Source of the DNA: Scenedesmus sp. ARA3
Taxonomy: Eukaryota > Chlorophyta > Chlorophyceae > Sphaeropleales > Scenedesmaceae
Assembly (NCBI GenBank): GCA_004335835.1
Contig: RWJK01001808.1
Coordinates: 5,656 to 37,811, forward strand
Direction: 5' to 3'
Length of the DNA: 32,156 nt
In this document: positions 31,759 to 32,156 of the stretch, piece by piece
How positions within the stretch are numbered: the stretch's first letter is position 1
Layout: every line of letters begins with the position of its first letter
The notes under the pieces: model-generated
What the model was told of the DNA's origin: nothing
What the model saw: the letters and a program-made list of their open reading frames with translations, nothing else
Databases searched by the model: none
Program-made: the position numbers and the translations under genes

Positions 31759-31788
31759 GCTCCACTCAACGAGGAGTGGGAACCCCAG

Positions 31789-32156
31789 TCAGGAGCCAAC
31801 GAGAGGCTCATAGGGGGAGGAAACATCGAAGAAAAACTCATCATCGTCCAAACCGTCAGACGAAAACGCAGAAAAAAACTCATCAGCATCATCAATAGCT
31901 TGAGCAATAGCCTGAGAGGACAGAAGGACCTCAGGATCAGTGTCCGGGTGACACCGCATCAGATAGCAGCAGTGCACAAAAGCGGCCACCAAAGCAGGTG
32001 CCTGCTTCATAAAAGTGATCATGTCATCGCCTGCTGGGTGACAACCAGCAATAGTAGCCCATGTTTGTGACGAGTCCCCGAAGGGTTCGAACAACATAGC
32101 AAATCGCTCGCGGACTGGTGCATAGAAAGGGCACTCAAAGACCATATGAAACTCAT
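31789..32156 (-). CDS. LINE ORF C-terminus (partial)
   Basis: Open from the window edge to a stop at 31789-31791. The visible 122 residues begin EFHMVFECPFYAPVRERF, the H-x4-C half of the zinc-finger-like motif that ends many plant and algal LINE reverse transcriptase proteins, followed by a helical FMKQAPALVAAFVHCC segment and an acidic tail (DGLDDDEFFFD). The first Met in the window is internal, not a start. It might be live or dead; no disabling mutation is visible here. Confidence 0.7.
   Translation of the reverse strand, partial: EFHMVFECPFYAPVRERFAMLFEPFGDSSQTWATIAGCHPAGDDMITFMKQAPALVAAFVHCCYLMRCHPDTDPEVLLSSQAIAQAIDDADEFFSAFSSDGLDDDEFFFDVSSPYEPLVGS

Larger units (their letters stand above)
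31735..32156 (-). mobile_element. 3' end of a non-LTR (LINE-type) retrotransposon
   Basis: A minus-strand coding end, a short 3' UTR and a TGTAA-repeat tail sit in the order expected for a LINE. The element enters from the right edge; its 5' part, including endonuclease and RT, lies outside. No target-site duplication can be tested because only one flank is visible. A short tandem copy of CTGCCAAAGG just outside the tail (31711-31730) is not evidence of one. Confidence 0.65.

Overview
This is a stretch of a eukaryotic nuclear genome, most likely a chlorophyte green alga (Chlorophyceae, perhaps Sphaeropleales or Chlamydomonadales). The reasons are: many short introns (about 80-330 nt) with GT..AG borders; strong CAG/CTG and alanine/glutamine low-complexity coding bias; TGTAA, the usual green-algal poly(A) signal, downstream of one gene; and plant-type protein architectures (PB1 plus Raf-like kinase, PHD plus Jas/TDBD-like domain, HPP membrane protein). 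There is no sign of operons, CRISPR or prokaryotic elements.

Four protein genes can be reconstructed. (1) + strand, 1313-4011, 5 exons: an HPP-family integral membrane protein (putative plastid nitrite transporter/channel family) with an EF-hand in front of it and a long Q-rich C-terminal tail. (2) - strand, 6279-10577, one uninterrupted 1432-codon frame: a PHD-finger protein with a Tify-binding/Jas-like (TDBD) domain, probably a nuclear chromatin or transcription factor. (3) + strand, 13489-24760, 27 exons: a coiled-coil protein of about 1918 residues with conserved globular ends, whose layout resembles TSNAXIP1-like ciliary/centrosomal proteins (tentative). (4) - strand, 26328-30500, 10 exons: a 775-residue Raf-like MAPKKK with an N-terminal PB1 domain and a C-terminal kinase domain. 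Exon joins in genes 1, 3 and 4 were worked out by hand from splice sites and reading-frame phase. In each gene every join keeps the frame and the total is a whole number of codons.

The layout is + / - / + / -, so genes 1/2 and 3/4 are convergent and 2/3 are divergent. Intergenic stretches are long (1.1-2.9 kb) and mostly featureless. They hold a G-rich minisatellite, AT-rich palindromes and a 45-base assembly gap (11766-11810). Both window edges carry pieces of non-LTR (LINE-type) retrotransposons on the - strand: the end of an RT-domain region at 1-207, and a C-terminal zinc-finger end with a TGTAA-repeat tail at 31735-32156.

The genes do not form an obvious pathway. The most unusual single item is the EF-hand/HPP fusion, which would suggest calcium gating or sensing on a nitrite-type transporter. 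I did not find a clearly new multi-gene system.
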